DNA of 54,024 bases from Pseudonocardia sp. (GTDB taxonomy: Bacteria; Actinomycetota; Actinomycetes; Mycobacteriales; Pseudonocardiaceae): positions 1-54,024 of the forward strand of contig NZ_JAODNI010000147.1 of NCBI RefSeq assembly GCF_025465255.1, read 5' to 3'. A program made the translations under genes and the position numbers. The notes under the pieces were generated by a model. That model was given only the letters and a program-made list of their open reading frames with translations, searched no databases and had not been told where the DNA came from. Positions 8,901 to 17,388 of the stretch are shown piece after piece (position 1 is the first letter of the stretch; every line of letters starts with the position of its first letter).

Positions 8901-8944
8901 GTGACGACACAAGAGTGTCTAAACTATAATTTCTAACCCGTCAA
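8901..8944. promoter_or_regulatory. AT-rich divergent promoter region with consensus TATAAT
   Basis: On the + strand GTGACG (8901-8906), an 18-nt spacer and a perfect TATAAT (8925-8930) form a sigma-70-type promoter for the gntR gene, with a ~60-nt leader. On the - strand TTGACG (8944-8939) is followed 17 nt later by TAGACA, a candidate promoter for the MBL operon. Two direct repeats of TCTAA (8918 and 8932) flank the TATAAT. The local AT content stands out against the GC-rich surroundings and is where the GntR protein would be expected to bind. Confidence 0.6.
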
Positions 8945-8999
8945 TGGCGTCCACAGAGGAGACATCTGTCGGATCCGGTTGAGGAAAGGTGTATCCCGG

Positions 9000-9668
9000 G
9001 TGAGAACGGACGACGTGCGGCCGGTGTCGGCAGGGCTCGGCCGGGATCTGGTCGGGCTGATCCGCTCCCTCATCCTGACCGGCGCCATCGCCCCGGGCGA
9101 GAAGATCCTGCCCAAGGAGATCCAGGAACGGTTCGGCGTCTCCCACATCCCGGTCCGGGAGGCACTGCGCGCGCTGGAGGCCGAGGGACTGGTCGTCACG
9201 GTCCCGCGTCGGGGCACCACCGCCGCGGAGGTCTCGCTCGGCGAGCTCCGCGAGGTCTACGCCATGCGACGGCTGCTCGAACCACCGCTCATGGCCGGGG
9301 CGGCGCGGCTGCGCAGCGCGGAAGCGGTGGCCGCGGCACAGACGGCGCGGCGGCGTCTCGCCGGCGAGTCCGCCGCCGACCTCGACGCGTTCCTGGCCCG
9401 GCACCGGGAGTTCCACTGGTTGCTCGTCCGACCGGCGGTCCAGGCGGTCGGGCGTCGGGTCCTCGAACAGCTGTGGGTGATCTCCGAGCGCTACGTGCGG
9501 ATGAGCGTGGCCGCCCACCAGGCCGACGTGAAGGCGGCCCACGACCACGACACCCTGCTCCAGGCGTTCGTCTCCGGAGACGCCGATCTCGCGGCGCGCG
9601 AGACCGTGCGCCACCTCGACCTCGTCGAATCCACGATCGTCGAGGCGCTGACGCCCGACCTCACGTGA
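9000..9668 (+). CDS. GntR-family regulator, FCD subfamily
   Basis: A 222-residue regulator from GTG 9000; an AGGAAAGG site lies 11 nt upstream, and an in-frame TTG at 8979 is the alternative. The winged helix is at ~15-75, with EIQERFGVSHIPVREALRALEAEG. The all-helical FCD effector domain is at ~85-215 and keeps the metal/carboxylate-binding His in HREFHWLL and HDHDTLLQAF. It is divergent from the MBL/RidA-like/amidase operon, and such regulators usually repress the neighbouring catabolic operon until a carboxylated pathway intermediate binds. Its 3' end faces the AcoR-like gene. Confidence 0.9.
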   Translation: MRTDDVRPVSAGLGRDLVGLIRSLILTGAIAPGEKILPKEIQERFGVSHIPVREALRALEAEGLVVTVPRRGTTAAEVSLGELREVYAMRRLLEPPLMAGAARLRSAEAVAAAQTARRRLAGESAADLDAFLARHREFHWLLVRPAVQAVGRRVLEQLWVISERYVRMSVAAHQADVKAAHDHDTLLQAFVSGDADLAARETVRHLDLVESTIVEALTPDLT

Positions 9669-9739
9669 CCGCCTCGTCGCCCGCGTGGTCGACGACGGTG
9701 GACGGCAGGCGTCGTGGCGGGGGAGCGAGCAGACCGCCG

Positions 9740-11488
9740 CTAGAACGCGGTGTTGTCGAGGTCGATCCCCGCCGCCTGCAGCTTCCGGTAGAGCGTGGAG
9801 CGGGAGATGCCCAGGAGGACGGCGGCGTCCCTCTTGTTTCCGCCGGTCTCGGCCAGCGCCTCGAGAATGGCGTGCACCTCGGCGCGCTCGAAGCGGGTCA
9901 GGTTGCTACGGTGCGCCGCGCGGCGGATCTCCGGCGGCAGGTCGGCCAGCCCGGCGGCGGTCCCGGTCGCGGTGTCGAGCATGCGGGTGACGGCCGAACG
10001 GAGCTCGCCGACGTTGCCCGGCCAGGCCAGGCGCATGAGGAGCTGGATCACCTCGGGGGCCACCCGCCGCGGGGCGGCGAAGGCCGCGACGAGGGCGGGC
10101 ACGTCGCGGAGCCGGTTGCGCAGTGGCGGCAGCCGAACCTGGTCGGTGTCGATCCCGGGCAGCACCGCGTCCTCGCAGGATGCGGAGCTGGTGAACGTCG
10201 CGGTGCACCGCCAGCCACGGATGGTGGCGGCGTCGAGGAGCGCGGCGAGCCGGCGCCGGGCGGAGGGATCGAGCAGGTCGAGGTGCTGGAGGAGGAGCCC
10301 GGCCGGTGGACCGTCCAGGGCGGCCCGAAGGTCGTCGAACCATGCGTGCAGGCCCTGCACCTCGACGGTGGCGGCGTCGCGGACGATCGTCTCCTCCCCG
10401 CGCTCGCGCAGCAGCGCCCGGGCCACGGCCGCTTTCCCGACGCCGGGCTCGCCGCAGAGCACGAGACTCCGCTCGGCGAGCGCGGTCCGGGCCGCGCGGC
10501 AGGCCCAGAGGAACGCCCGGTCCGCGCCGGACAGCCCCGCCGGGGCGGTCACGGGCGCGGCGGCACGGGAGGCGCCGGGCTGTTCCGTCGCCGGCCGGAC
10601 CTCGACGAGCGCGCCGATCACCTGGTCGCCGTCGTGCAGCCGCATCGTGCGGGTCCGGGCGGTCCGCCCGTCGGGCAGTGGCAGCTCGTTCTCCACGATC
10701 CCGTCGCCGCAGCAACCTTCGAGAACCCGGGCCACGTGGTCCCACAACAACGGTTGCTCGACGCCGTCGAGGAGTCGCGCGGCCTGCGGGTTGGTCATCT
10801 GGATGCGGTCGTTGAGCACCAGGATCCCGGCGTGCGAGCGCCTGTCCCCGGAGACGAAGTGGCTGAGCAACGCGCGCTCCTGCACGGAGTGCTGCTCGAA
10901 CAACCGCTGCTCGATGCACCGTGCCGTCTGCTCGGCCAGCACGGTGACCAGGGCATTGTCCCGGTCGGCCGCGCAGGTGATGTCGAGGATGCCCATCGGC
11001 CGCCGGATCACCGGGTCCATGATCGGTACGCCGACGCACGTGAACTGGACGAGCTGTTCGGCGTAGTGCTCGTGGCCGTCGATCCGGACGGTGCGCCCGA
11101 GCTCGACCGCGGTGCCCACGCCGTTCGTCCCCACCGCGTCCTCGGCGAAGACGAATCCCGGGGTGATGTTGTGGATGTCCAGCGCGTGCAGCAGCCGTTG
11201 TTCGTGCACCCGGCGGTCGAGGATCCGGGCGTCGGTGTCGGTGACGAGGAAGCTGACGCCCAGCTCGCCGAGCCGGGCGTTGAGGGTGTCGAGGACCGGG
11301 CCGGCGGCACGCAGCAGCCGTGACTCGGGATTGACGTCCGGCCGGTAGGGCGGGGCGAGCGTCTCGGTGGCGACCGCCCAACTCGAGCATCGCTTCCAGG
11401 ACGAGGAGATCTCGTCGCGGACGCGCGCCGGGGCCGACCCGGAGGACAGGAAGCGTTCGCGTTCGCGGGCCAGCACGTCGTCGACCAT
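9740..11488 (-). CDS. AcoR-like activator (GAF - AAA+ - Fis HTH) without GAFTGA loop
   Basis: A 582-residue regulator in the architecture of acetoin-type activators. It has an N-terminal region with SSWKRC, a GAF sensor at ~75-200, a PAS-like segment at ~205-300 (ILVLNDRIQMTNPQAARLL), an AAA+ remnant at ~320-510 and a C-terminal Fis HTH at ~545-578 (GGNKRDAAVLLGISRSTLYRK). The AAA+ part is degenerate: Walker A reads GEPGVGKAA (346-354) and the sigma-54-contacting GAFTGA loop is absent, although WPGNVGEL remains. Such forms are common in actinobacteria lacking sigma-54 and probably act with the main sigma factor. It is divergent from the luciferase-like monooxygenase gene and probably controls the catabolic block to its right. 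Confidence 0.85.
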   Translation of the reverse strand: MVDDVLARERERFLSSGSAPARVRDEISSSWKRCSSWAVATETLAPPYRPDVNPESRLLRAAGPVLDTLNARLGELGVSFLVTDTDARILDRRVHEQRLLHALDIHNITPGFVFAEDAVGTNGVGTAVELGRTVRIDGHEHYAEQLVQFTCVGVPIMDPVIRRPMGILDITCAADRDNALVTVLAEQTARCIEQRLFEQHSVQERALLSHFVSGDRRSHAGILVLNDRIQMTNPQAARLLDGVEQPLLWDHVARVLEGCCGDGIVENELPLPDGRTARTRTMRLHDGDQVIGALVEVRPATEQPGASRAAAPVTAPAGLSGADRAFLWACRAARTALAERSLVLCGEPGVGKAAVARALLRERGEETIVRDAATVEVQGLHAWFDDLRAALDGPPAGLLLQHLDLLDPSARRRLAALLDAATIRGWRCTATFTSSASCEDAVLPGIDTDQVRLPPLRNRLRDVPALVAAFAAPRRVAPEVIQLLMRLAWPGNVGELRSAVTRMLDTATGTAAGLADLPPEIRRAAHRSNLTRFERAEVHAILEALAETGGNKRDAAVLLGISRSTLYRKLQAAGIDLDNTAF

Positions 11489-11570
11489 GTTCCTCCTCCC
11501 GGGACAGCGTCGGCCCGATCAGGCACTGCGATGGTGCGGATCCACGGTAATCCGCTGCTCGAGGACGCCG

Positions 11571-11587
11571 TGTCCCAGATCGGGACA
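11571..11587. promoter_or_regulatory. 17-bp inverted repeat TGTCCC-N5-GGGACA, candidate activator site
   Basis: TGTCCC (11571-11576) and GGGACA (11582-11587) are separated by AGATC; the flanking G and C extend the pairing to 7 bp. It lies 83 bp upstream of the AcoR-like gene start and 132 bp upstream of the monooxygenase start. The shape agrees with the TGT-x-x-C / G-x-x-ACA upstream sites described for AcoR-type activators. A near-identical copy occurs at 17389-17405. Confidence 0.6.
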
Positions 11588-11650
11588 CGGCCGGGGTCGA
11601 CCGCCCCCCCCGCGAGGGCTCCGCCCGGCGGTCGGAACCGTGCTTCAGAT

Positions 11651-11666
11651 TGAGACACGTGTCACA
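11651..11666. promoter_or_regulatory. Palindrome centred on GACACGTGTC
   Basis: TGAGACACGTGTCACA contains the perfect 10-bp palindrome GACACGTGTC (11654-11663), 53 bp upstream of the monooxygenase GTG. It may be a second, weaker site for the AcoR-like activator (TGTGAC half on the - strand) or the operator of another regulator. Confidence 0.4.
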
Positions 11667-11718
11667 GCCGGGTTGAAGGTCGAATCACGGGACCAACGTC
11701 GTCCTGAGGAGCGAACCG

Positions 11719-12960
11719 GTGAAATTCCAGCTTTTCACGTTGCCGACCATCCCGGCGACCTTGGAGGAACGCGCGGCGAAGCGCCCGATCGGCCGGGACA
11801 ACGACGCCTTCCAGGCCATGATCGCCGAGGTGCGGGAGCTGGCGATCATGGCCGACGAGGTCGGCTTCGACGTCTTCTCCACCACCGAACACCACTTCCA
11901 CTCGGAGGGGTTCGAGGCGTCGGTCCAGCCGATGATGCTCTACGCCGACCTGGCCGCGCGGACCAAGAACATCAGCTTCGCACCGTTGTCACTGGTGCTG
12001 CCCGCGAACGATCCGCTGCGCGTCGCCGAGCAGGTGGCCTACCTCGACCACCTCACGGGCGGGCGGGTCTACGGCGGTTACGCGCGCGGCTACCAGGACC
12101 GCTGGGTCAACGTGCTGGGTCAGCACATCCCGGTGAAGGGGACGCCGATGGACGGAGGGGAGGACGACAAGCACAACCGGGCGGTGCACGAGGAGTACCT
12201 GGAGCTGATCTACAAGGCGTGGACCGACGACCTGCTGACTTTCGAGGGGCAGTTCTACCAGGTGCCGCCGAAGGGCGGGATCACACGCTGGCCGGCGGCG
12301 GACTGGACGAGGCGGTACGGGCACCCGGACGAGCTGGACGAGAACGGCCACATCCGCGGCATCTCGGTGATCCCCAAGCCGCTGCAGCAGCCGTACCCGA
12401 AGGCGTTCCAGCCGTTCTCGGTGTCGGAGTCGACGATGGTGCACACGGCCAAGAACGGGGTGATGCCGATCATCCTGACGGCCGAGCCGGGGCAGTTCAC
12501 CCATCTCGCCGAGCTCTACCGGGACTCGGCGGCGGAGGCGGGTCGAGACCTCAAGCTGGGCGAGAGCATCGGCGCCTTCCGAGCCGTGGCCTTCGGTGAG
12601 AACCGTCAGCAGGCGTTGGAGCTGATGGAACGCACGAACTACTACGGGTTCCAGATCTACTTCTCCGGTTTCGGCTTCTGGGAAGCGTTGCGGCTACCCG
12701 GCGACGAGCAGCAGTGGCCGAAGGGCACGTTGCTGCCGCCGGAGGAGTGGACGATGGACCGCTTCACGAAGACCAAGTACGGGCTCGCCGGAACGGTCGA
12801 CGACATCAAACGCGACATCGAGGACCTGGCCACGATCCACGGCAACGGCGGGGAGCTGGAGTGGTTCTCGTGGTTCTTCGACCAGGGACTCATGCCGATC
12901 GACGAGGCCAAGCGGCAGCTGGAGATCTTCGCCGAGCACATCATCCCCGAGTTCCGCTGA
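11719..12960 (+). CDS. LLM-class (luciferase-like) flavin monooxygenase
   Basis: A 413-residue TIM-barrel flavin-dependent monooxygenase of the bacterial luciferase superfamily. N-terminal strand MKFQLFTLPTIP, the family Glu/His stretch FSTTEHHFHSEGF, SFAPLSLVLPANDPLRVAEQ, and the flavin-phosphate loop GGRVYGGYARGYQ are visible. GTG 11719 follows GAGGA with 8-nt spacing. It would oxygenate a small organic substrate with reduced FMN (or use F420). It opens a rightward run of catabolic genes with only 62 bp to the MBL lactonase, and is divergent from the AcoR-like activator with two palindromes between them. Confidence 0.88.
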   Translation: MKFQLFTLPTIPATLEERAAKRPIGRDNDAFQAMIAEVRELAIMADEVGFDVFSTTEHHFHSEGFEASVQPMMLYADLAARTKNISFAPLSLVLPANDPLRVAEQVAYLDHLTGGRVYGGYARGYQDRWVNVLGQHIPVKGTPMDGGEDDKHNRAVHEEYLELIYKAWTDDLLTFEGQFYQVPPKGGITRWPAADWTRRYGHPDELDENGHIRGISVIPKPLQQPYPKAFQPFSVSESTMVHTAKNGVMPIILTAEPGQFTHLAELYRDSAAEAGRDLKLGESIGAFRAVAFGENRQQALELMERTNYYGFQIYFSGFGFWEALRLPGDEQQWPKGTLLPPEEWTMDRFTKTKYGLAGTVDDIKRDIEDLATIHGNGGELEWFSWFFDQGLMPIDEAKRQLEIFAEHIIPEFR

Positions 12961-13022
12961 CACCGGACGGCCCGACGGCACGGTGCCGGCCGGCCGTCCC
13001 GCACACCTTGACGGAGGAGTCG

Positions 13023-13832
13023 ATGAGCGTCACCCTGCGCGGCCTCAATCTCGGATACATGGGCCTGGACAAGTCCCTGCTGGCCAACCGGCCGGAGAAC
13101 GTGGGCACGGTCTACGAATGCCCGGCGCTCGCCTACATCATCGAGACCCCGGACGGGCGGATCCTCTGGGAGACCGGCCTGTCGGCACGCTGCTCGGACG
13201 AGTGGATGGCGGAGTGGCAGGAGGTCGTCGACCTCGACGCCGTGACGCCGGAGGCGTGTCTGGAGGCGAGGCTGAAGGAGATGGGCCTGGGCCCGGACGA
13301 CTTCCGCTACGTGGTGCAGGGGCATCTGCACACCGACCACGCGGGCGGGCTGAGGCTGTTCGAGGACGCCGGCGTCGAGATCGTCGTGCACGAGGACGAG
13401 TACGCCCACGTGATGTCCATGGAGTCCGACGGCGACTTCTTCGCCCACGTCGACTGGGCGTTCCTCGGCGACAAGAAGCCGACGGTGGTCTCGGACGGCG
13501 GGACCGAGCTCGCCCGGGACGTACAGCTGATCCACCTGCCGGGACATACGCCCGGGCAGATGGCGATGCAGCTGAAGTTGGAGAACACGGGCACCGTGCT
13601 GCTGACCTCCGATGCGCTCTACCACCACGAGAACTACGTCGAACCGGGCGGGGAGCCGCAGATCTACTGGGACATCGAGAAGTGGCGGAGCTCGCTCGGC
13701 ACGCTCGGGAAGGTGGCGCGGGACAACGACGCGTGGCTGTTCCCCGGGCACGACGAGACGGGCATCCAGCACTTCGACGGTCGCAAGGAGCTGAAGGCCA
13801 TCCGGTTCGAGCAGGGCCACGCCTACGCATGA
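13023..13832 (+). CDS. MBL-fold hydrolase, lactonase-like (second copy)
   Basis: A 269-residue MBL-fold enzyme with HLHTDHAGG (His101, His103, Asp105, His106), His175 in LPGHTPGQ, Asp197 in LTSDAL and His243 in PGHDE, the complete dinuclear zinc set of AHL-lactonase-like proteins. The ATG at 13023 has a strong GGAGGAG site. It is related to but distinct from the enzyme at 7985-8797. Lying between a flavin monooxygenase and amidohydrolases, in the same block as a Baeyer-Villiger monooxygenase, it is the natural candidate to open the lactone such an enzyme makes; that link is inference. Confidence 0.85.
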   Translation: MSVTLRGLNLGYMGLDKSLLANRPENVGTVYECPALAYIIETPDGRILWETGLSARCSDEWMAEWQEVVDLDAVTPEACLEARLKEMGLGPDDFRYVVQGHLHTDHAGGLRLFEDAGVEIVVHEDEYAHVMSMESDGDFFAHVDWAFLGDKKPTVVSDGGTELARDVQLIHLPGHTPGQMAMQLKLENTGTVLLTSDALYHHENYVEPGGEPQIYWDIEKWRSSLGTLGKVARDNDAWLFPGHDETGIQHFDGRKELKAIRFEQGHAYA

Positions 13833-13887
13833 GAACCCGTTCGCAGCGGGCGCTCGGTGGCGACGTCGAGGACGACGCGGGGGCGAG

Positions 13888-14967
13888 ATGAGCACCGGTC
13901 GCATCGACTGCGACGTGCACCCTGCCGTCCCCGAGATCTCGGCGCTGTTCCCGTTCCTCTCGCAGCGGTGGGTGGACTACTGCGTCGAGAGCGGGGTCGA
14001 GGGGTTCGAGCCGGCGTCCTACCCGCCAGGGATGCCGCTCTCGGCCCGGCCGGACACCCGACGCGCGGGGGTGCCGCCGGGGTCGGACCCTGCTGTGGTG
14101 CGCGCGCAGGTTCTCGACCACGGTGGCGCCGGCCGTGCGATCCTCAACTGCCTCTACGCGGTGCAGGCGCTGCACAACCCGGACTGGGCCGCAGCCATGG
14201 CCCGCGCGGTCAACGACTGGCAGGCGGCGCGCTGGCTGAGCGCCGACCCGCGGTTCGTGGCCTCCATCGTGGTGTCGCCGCACGACTCCCGCGGTGCCGC
14301 CGACGAGATCGCCAGGGTCGCGGTGGACCGGCGCTTCGTCCAGGTCATGCTTCTCGCGTCGTCGCAGACGCCGCTGGGGCAGCGGGCGCACTGGCCGATC
14401 TTCGCCGCGGCGGAGGCCGCAGGCCTGCCGGTGGCGATCCACCCGGGGGTCTCCGGGGCCAACCCGCTCTCGGCCGTCGGCTGGCCCTCCCACTACATCG
14501 AGGACTACGCGGGCACGGCTCTGGCGTTGCAGTCCCAACTGATCAGCCTGGTGTCCGAGGGCGTGTTCCGGGTCCACCCCGGACTGCGGGTCGTGCTGCT
14601 GGAGAGCGGGGTCACCTGGCTGCCGTCGCTGATGTGGCGCTTCGACAAGAACTGGAAGGGGCTGCGCCGGGAGGTCCCCTGGGTGGATCGGCCGCCGTCG
14701 CGCATCATCCGGGACCACGTGCTGCTCAGCGTGGCACCGTTCGACGGTCCTCCCGACCCGCCGCCGGGCTGGGTCGACCGTTTCCTCACGCAGCTGGGGT
14801 CGACGGACATGCTGGTGTTCGCCAGCGACTACCCGCACTGGCACCACGGCGACGTCGAGCGTGCCCTGCTCCGCCATCTGTCTCCCGCCGAGCGGGAGCA
14901 GGTGCTGCACGGCAACGCCGCCCGCCTCTACCGTCTGGAGAGCGACGAGAGGGAGGCCGCGCGATGA
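13888..14967 (+). CDS. Amidohydrolase-2 family enzyme (ACMSD-like), first of a pair
   Basis: A 359-residue TIM-barrel metal-dependent enzyme of the amidohydrolase-2 group, which includes non-oxidative decarboxylases and hydrolases. The metal site is readable: Asp9-x-His11 on strand 1 (DCDVHPA), His185 in VAIHPG, Asp314 in FASDYPHW with the adjacent His317. The stop TGA overlaps the start of the next gene (ATGA). The neighbour is a clear paralogue (shared ILNCLY / VLNCLY, RAVNxWQ, GWPSxYIEDxxG and DYPHW), so the two may form a heteromer or handle successive intermediates. Confidence 0.85.
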   Translation: MSTGRIDCDVHPAVPEISALFPFLSQRWVDYCVESGVEGFEPASYPPGMPLSARPDTRRAGVPPGSDPAVVRAQVLDHGGAGRAILNCLYAVQALHNPDWAAAMARAVNDWQAARWLSADPRFVASIVVSPHDSRGAADEIARVAVDRRFVQVMLLASSQTPLGQRAHWPIFAAAEAAGLPVAIHPGVSGANPLSAVGWPSHYIEDYAGTALALQSQLISLVSEGVFRVHPGLRVVLLESGVTWLPSLMWRFDKNWKGLRREVPWVDRPPSRIIRDHVLLSVAPFDGPPDPPPGWVDRFLTQLGSTDMLVFASDYPHWHHGDVERALLRHLSPAEREQVLHGNAARLYRLESDEREAAR

Positions 14968-16037
14968 CCCGCACCGTCCAACGCCTGATCGACTGCGACG
15001 TGCACAACGCGGTCCCCTCGGACACGGCCCTGTCGCCGTACCTGTCCGCCCGCTGGCGGCGCCACCTGGAACTGGTGGGCTCGCGGACCTACTCGCCGTT
15101 CACCAAGGGCTACGCGTACCCCAAGGCGGCGAAGTTCGCCAGCAGGCACGATGCCTGGCCGCTGTCGGGGGCGCTGCCCGGCTCCGACCTCGAGTTCATG
15201 CGCGAGCAGCTGCTCGACGCGTACCCGATCGACTACGCGGTGCTCAACTGCCTGTACCGGGCCGCCGAGCAACGCAACGACCTCTACGGCGCGGCCCTGG
15301 CGCGGGCGGTCAACGAGTGGCAGGTCGAGCACTGGCTGGAGCGGGATCCCCGGCTGCGGGCCTCGATCACGGTGCCGTTCGAGTCCCCGGCGCTGGCCGC
15401 GGCGGAGATCGATCGCGCCGCCGCCCATCCCGGCTTCGTCCAGGTCCTGCTGTTCCCCCGGACCCGGCAGCCGTTGGGCCGTCGTCACTACTGGCCGATC
15501 TACGAGGCGGCGGGCCGGGCCGGGCTGCCGGTGGGGATCCACGCGGCCTCGACGACGCCGGGGCCGATCACGCCGGCGGGTTGGCCCTCCTACTACATCG
15601 AGGACCACACGGCCCTGTCCGTCGCGTTCCAGGCCCAGGTGATCAGCTTGATCATGGAAGGCGTGTTCGACCGCTTCCCGGAGCTGCGGGTCGTGCTGCT
15701 GGAGGGCGGGTTCGCCTGGATCCCGTCGATGAGGTGGCGCCTCGACGCCCTGTACGCGCGCCTGCACGAGGAGGTGCCCGACCTCGAGCACCCGCCCTCG
15801 TACTACCTGCGGCACCGGATCCGCAGCACCACCCAGCCGATGGAGGAGCCCGAGCACCCGGCCGACCTGGTGCCGCTGCTCCAGGAGATCGGCGAGGACG
15901 TGTTGATGTTCTCCACCGACTATCCGCACTGGGATTTCGACAACCCGCACCGGGCGTTCCAGACCGCGGTCCCGCCGGATCTGCGGACGCGGATCATGAA
16001 CGACAACGCGCGCGAGTACTACCGGTTCACGCCATGA
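14964..16037 (+). CDS. Amidohydrolase-2 family enzyme (ACMSD-like), second of a pair
   Basis: A 357-residue paralogue of the preceding enzyme, starting at ATG 14964 inside the preceding stop codon (ATGA overlap), so translation is coupled. Asp12 and His14 (DCDVHNA), His193 (VGIHAAS) and the Asp of FSTDYPHWDF form the expected metal and catalytic set. Residues ~40-70 carry a loop (KGYAYPKAAKFASRHDAW) replaced by a different sequence in the first copy, suggesting different substrates. The gene ends 111 bp from the convergent enolase-superfamily gene. Confidence 0.85.
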   Translation: MTRTVQRLIDCDVHNAVPSDTALSPYLSARWRRHLELVGSRTYSPFTKGYAYPKAAKFASRHDAWPLSGALPGSDLEFMREQLLDAYPIDYAVLNCLYRAAEQRNDLYGAALARAVNEWQVEHWLERDPRLRASITVPFESPALAAAEIDRAAAHPGFVQVLLFPRTRQPLGRRHYWPIYEAAGRAGLPVGIHAASTTPGPITPAGWPSYYIEDHTALSVAFQAQVISLIMEGVFDRFPELRVVLLEGGFAWIPSMRWRLDALYARLHEEVPDLEHPPSYYLRHRIRSTTQPMEEPEHPADLVPLLQEIGEDVLMFSTDYPHWDFDNPHRAFQTAVPPDLRTRIMNDNAREYYRFTP

Positions 16038-16148
16038 CCTGTGGGAGGGCGTGGGACACCGTGAGCGGGTGGGCGGGACCGGCGCACGAGCCGGCCGCGG
16101 AGCCGCCGCCCCCGAGCCCGGGATCGCACCTGACGGATCGCCCGCCGG

Positions 16149-17288
16149 TCAGCGGACGAAGCCGGGGCCCTCGATCACCGGGTGCGCGGCGAGGAAGTCC
16201 TCGTCCACCTCGACCCCGAGACCCGGCCCCTCCGGCGGGAGCACCGTCCCGTCGGGACGCACGGTGATCGACGACGACACCAACTCGTCGCGGAACAGGT
16301 TGTCGTGGCTGACGTCGGCCTCGAAGTACCCGGCGTTCTCGGTCGCGGCGAGGAGGTGCACCGTGGCGGCCATGTTCAGCCCGGTCGAGGCGGTGTGCGG
16401 GTTCAGCGGCAGTTTCCAGGCCGAGGCCAGCGCGGCGATCCGCTGCACCTCCGTCAGCCCGCCGGACTTGGAGAGGTCGGGCTGGAGCACCGAGACGGCG
16501 CCGTCCTCGATCAGCCGGTGGAACTCGAAGCGCGTGTAGTGGTTCTCTCCCGCCGCGAGCGGCACTCCGGCGAACCGGGCCGCCGCCGCGTAGCTGCGGT
16601 GGTCGTGCGGCGGGAACGGCTCCTCCAACCAGCCGACCTGCTGATCGCGGAGCCCCGGCGCGATCCGCCGCACGTCCTCGAGGTCGTAGGCGGTGTTGGC
16701 GTCGGCGAGGATCTGCAGTGCCGGGAACGCCGAGCGGACCGCGGAGATCCGCGCGAGGTCGTCCACGGGGTTGTCGCCGATCCGGAGCTTGACCGCCCGA
16801 TAGCCGCGCTCGACCAGCGGCCACACCTCGTCGACCAGGAAGCCCGGCTCGCTCCAGCCCAGCGCGACCCCGCCGGCATAGGCCTCGACCGGCCGCGACG
16901 CCCCGCCGAGCAGCCGGTACACCGGCCACCCCACCGCCTTCCCGCGGATGTCCCACAACGCCATGTCGATGCCGCTCATCGCGATCGCCGCGGCGGCACC
17001 GAGCCCGTGGCTCGCGAGCTGCGCGGTGTAGATCGTCGTCCAGACGCCGACCGTGTCGGCGGCGTCGAGCCCGACCACCAGGTCCCTCAGCGTGCGGTTG
17101 ACGAGGTGCCCCACGGTCCCGGGAGAGCGGGCATGGTGCGACTCTCCCCAGCCGACGAGGCCGTCCGTCGTCCGCACCCGGACCACGACGGCGTCACGCT
17201 TGACCACCTTGCCGATCCCCAGCCGCTCACCGGCCCGCGCCGACACCGGGAACGAGGTGGGAAAGGCGGTGACGTCCGCGATCTGCAT
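16149..17288 (-). CDS. Enolase-superfamily enzyme, mandelate racemase / muconate lactonizing type
   Basis: A 379-residue enzyme with capping domain (1-~125) and (beta/alpha)7-beta barrel. Metal ligands are Asp196 (ADANTAYD), Glu222 (WLEEPFPP) and Glu248 (AGENHY). The His/Asp dyad of the mandelate-racemase subgroup is Asp271 (QPDLSKSGG) and His298 (NPHTAST). The strand-2 motif is K167-L-R169 instead of Lys-x-Lys, so one of the two bases is Arg. It would abstract a proton alpha to a carboxylate, for dehydration, epimerisation or cycloisomerisation. The ATG at 17288 was chosen with a GGAAGGA site; longer in-frame extensions are shadow. It is divergent from the LLM/BVMO pair across a shared inverted repeat. 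Confidence 0.88.
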   Translation of the reverse strand: MQIADVTAFPTSFPVSARAGERLGIGKVVKRDAVVVRVRTTDGLVGWGESHHARSPGTVGHLVNRTLRDLVVGLDAADTVGVWTTIYTAQLASHGLGAAAAIAMSGIDMALWDIRGKAVGWPVYRLLGGASRPVEAYAGGVALGWSEPGFLVDEVWPLVERGYRAVKLRIGDNPVDDLARISAVRSAFPALQILADANTAYDLEDVRRIAPGLRDQQVGWLEEPFPPHDHRSYAAAARFAGVPLAAGENHYTRFEFHRLIEDGAVSVLQPDLSKSGGLTEVQRIAALASAWKLPLNPHTASTGLNMAATVHLLAATENAGYFEADVSHDNLFRDELVSSSITVRPDGTVLPPEGPGLGVEVDEDFLAAHPVIEGPGFVR

Positions 17289-17388
17289 GTTCTGGGTCCT
17301 TCCGGGAAGGGGCCGGCCGGTCGGGCGCCGGAACCGTCGCCGCCGTGAATAGCGGGAATCTCCCCGGTTCGCCACCGGACGGAGCACG

